The notes below the pieces were generated by a model that searched no databases, had not been told where the DNA came from, and was given only the letters and a program-made list of their open reading frames with translations. Positions 61,950-64,000 of a stretch of 64,000 nucleotides of DNA are shown piece by piece; position 1 is the stretch's first letter; every line of letters starts with the position of its first letter. The stretch comes from Prorocentrum cordatum (Eukaryota > Sar > Dinophyceae > Prorocentrales > Prorocentraceae): contig CAUYUJ010003892.1 of assembly GCA_963575745.1 (NCBI GenBank), positions 45,001 to 109,000 on the forward strand. The letters run 5' to 3'. The translations under genes and the position numbers were made by a program.

Positions 61950-63390
61950 GTAGTGAGTAGAAAGTAGAGTGTTTTGAGTAGCGATTGGTGAGTAGTTGGT
62001 ATTTGATAGTGAGTAGTGCGCAGTAAGTAGTGAGTAGTGCGTCGTGGGTAATGGGTAATGGGTAGTGGTAGTAGTGAGTAGTGCGTAGAGATTAGTGAGT
62101 AGTGAGTGGTGGGTAGTGGGTAGTGAATGGTGGGAAAGAAGCAGAGAGTAAAGAATTATGAATAGTGAGTAGTGAGGAGTGAATAGTGTGTATAGAGTAG
62201 TGCATAGTGAGTAATTCGCAGGGCGTAGGGGTGAGAGAGTAGACAGTAGCGACTGGCGAGGAGTGAGTCGTGAGTAGTGCGCAGTGAGTAGTGGGTGAAG
62301 CGAGTAACGAGTAACGAGAAAGGAGAAACGAGTAGGGAGCAGCAATTGGTAATTATTGAGCAGCGAGTAGGGCCTTGTGAGTAGTGAATAGTGAGGAGGG
62401 AGTAGTCAGGAATCAGTAGTGAGTAGTGGGTAGGGAGTAGTGCGTAGCGAGTAGGGAGTGGCGAGTAGTGGGTAGTGAGTGGAGAGTTGTGAGTAGGGAG
62501 TCGTGGGTAGTGAGAAGTGAATAGTGAGAAGCGAGAAGTGGGTATTGAGTAGTGGGTAGTGAGTAGGGAGTTGCGAGTAGAAATTAGTGAGTAGTGAGTC
62601 GTGAATCGTGAGTAGTGAGTAATAAGTAGTGAGTAGTGAGTATTGGGTAGCGTCTTGCGACTAGTGACTAGCGAGTAGGGAGTAGGGAGTAGTGAGTAGC
62701 GACTAGTGCATAGTGGGTAATGAATATTTCTTAGTGGTAGCGAGTACCGGATAGTGAGTAGTGCGTTGTGGGCAGTGCGGAGTGAGAAGTGAACGTGAGT
62801 ACTCAGTTGTAAGTAGTGGGTAGTGGTTAGTGCGTAATGAGTAGTGCTTGGTGAGTAGTGAGTAGTGGGCACTCAGTAGTGTTTAGTGACTAGTGAGTAT
62901 TGAATACTGGATAGGGCGTAGTGAGTAGTGCGTTGGGAGTAGTGAGTAGGGAATGGACAGTAGTGAGTAGTGACTAGTGGGAGCGTGGTGAGCGAGTATT
63001 TGCGAGTAATGAGTAGTGAGTGCTGTGTGGGGAGAAGGGAGTAGCGAGTAGTGGATAGTGAGTAGTGAGTTATGGGCACTGAGTAGTGAGTAGGGCAGTG
63101 TGAGTATTGAGTAGTGGTTAGTGGTTAGTGGGTAGTGTGTAGTGACTTGTGATTAGTGAGTAGTGGGTTGTGAGTTGAATCGTGAGTATTGAGTAGTGGG
63201 TAGTGAGTAGTTTGTAGTGAGTAGTGAGTAGTGAGTAGGGAATAGTGAGTTGTGGGTAGTGGGTAGTGAGTCGTGGGTAGTGAGTAGTGAGTCGTGAGTA
63301 GTGAGTAGAAAGTAGTGAGAAGTGAGTAGTGCGTAGCGAGTAGTGAACTGTGGGTAGTGAGTAGTGCGTAATGAGTCGTGATTGGTGTTT
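61950..63390. repeat. AGTAGTG heptamer satellite, about 1.4 kb
   Basis: About 200 degenerate copies of GAGTAGT/GGGTAGT (7 bp). Frames on the minus strand give tyrosine/threonine/serine runs and are not genes. G-richness is on the plus strand throughout. Confidence 0.9.
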
Positions 63391-63447
63391 GGGGCTCGGG
63401 TTTGGGTTTGGGGTTAGGGTTGGGGGGTAGGGTAAGGGTGAGGATTG
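63391..63447. repeat. Telomere-like patch
   Basis: GGGCTCGGGTTTGGGTTTGG, GGTTAGGGTTGG and GGGGTAGGGTAAGGGTGAGG: degenerate TTTAGGG/TTAGGG-like units directly after the heptamer array. Interstitial and short. Confidence 0.55.
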
Positions 63448-63474
63448 GTGTGGGGGGTGGTCGGGGTCGGGTTC

Positions 63475-63745
63475 CGGAGACCGGGGGCGCAGTGGCGAAG
63501 GGGGGGAGGGCTCGAATTTGGCGGCCAAAGGAGGGAAGGGGGGGGGGTCGGAACCCCCTCCACCAATTTTGAAAGGGGGGAAGGAGGGGGGGGGGTCCCC
63601 GACGACGGACCGGAAAAGGGGGGGAGGAGGGGGGGGGGGGTCCCCGACGACGGGTCGGGAAAGGGGGGGAGGGGTGGGGGGTCCCCGACGACGGATCGGA
63701 GAAAGGGGTGGAGGGGGGGGGGTCCCAACCTTCCCCCCCTTGGGG
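63475..63745. repeat. G-rich tandem units, right boundary of array
   Basis: About five units of 45-50 bp: GGGGGGTCCCCGACGACGG then ACCGGAAAAGGGGGGG. They resemble, in opposite orientation, the C-rich units at 61785-61930. Strong G-quadruplex potential. Confidence 0.75.
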
Positions 63746-64000
63746 TCATCCAGCGGCGCGCCCTCCGCATCAAGGGCACTATCTTCGCCCTTCTCTCCTC
63801 GGGTCTTTTCTGGAGTTCCAGATCCGCTCTGACACGCGGCCGCGGACAGAGAAGCTCAGCGCAATTTGAAGGGATGGGGGGGTAGAGGGATGTCAGACGT
63901 GGCGCGAGCGCGCCTAGCTTGTCTCCTCCCCCTCGCCCTCCTCCTCGGGTTACCCAGACTCCTGCTGGCTACCAGGTTCGCGGCTCTCTTTCATAACTTC

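Noticed and set aside
62156-63528. Tyrosine/threonine/serine-rich minus-strand frames (YSLLTTHYSL)
   Set aside because: Frames through the 7-bp AGTAGTG satellite.

Overview
The window reads as nuclear DNA of a dinoflagellate. This is inferred from several signals: GC-rich third codon positions, genes broken into short exons by long repeat-filled introns, GC and GA 5' splice sites beside GT, recurring protein families I know from dinoflagellate genomes, and very abundant trinucleotide tracts. A large-genome free-living lineage of the Prorocentrum type is plausible, but the species cannot be fixed from sequence. Most long open frames are translations of microsatellites and are left out. Family comparisons are from memory; no search was run.

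Layout. (1) 1-5380, minus strand: a multi-exon MULE-transposase-like gene whose 3' end runs off the window. (2) 6.1-9.7 kb: CTC/TGTC satellite and unassigned DNA. (3) 9.7-37.2 kb, plus strand: the main gene, a roughly 27.5 kb split gene. Nine exons can be placed (9696-9779, 10367-10720, 13961-14105, 14189-14521, 22739-22848, 28204-28222, 33045-33221, 34130-35159, 37062-about 37195). Together they encode two tandem globin-like domains, a helical/ankyrin-like linker, a six-helix TRP/polycystin-like ion-transport domain and a short tail. Its introns hold satellites, inverted-repeat elements and one nested coding stretch (about 19780-20594). (4) 39.8-40.7 kb: an 87-bp tandem array. (5) 41.4-43.85 kb: a decayed retroelement with reverse transcriptase and RNase H. 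(6) 47.76-50.57 kb: a decayed LINE with endonuclease and reverse transcriptase. (7) 55.1-56.4 kb: two adjoining minisatellites. (8) 56.75-58.2 kb: a small split gene starting MGCGS. (9) 61.5-63.75 kb: a heptamer array bounded by oppositely oriented G/C-rich units and a telomere-like patch.

Two themes connect the regions. First, at least ten families of 120-220 bp inverted-repeat elements occur, several with two to four copies here, mostly inside introns. In three introns an element begins 18-33 bp after the donor, and in two an element ends 27-37 bp before the acceptor. Second, most placed introns carry the same few bases just after both splice junctions (AG|GTCGC, AG|GTGG, AG|GACC, AG|GCGA, |GTTG). 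This is what one expects if introns arose by insertion with target duplication (introners). The most interesting content is the globin-plus-channel gene combined with this intron-building repeat system.
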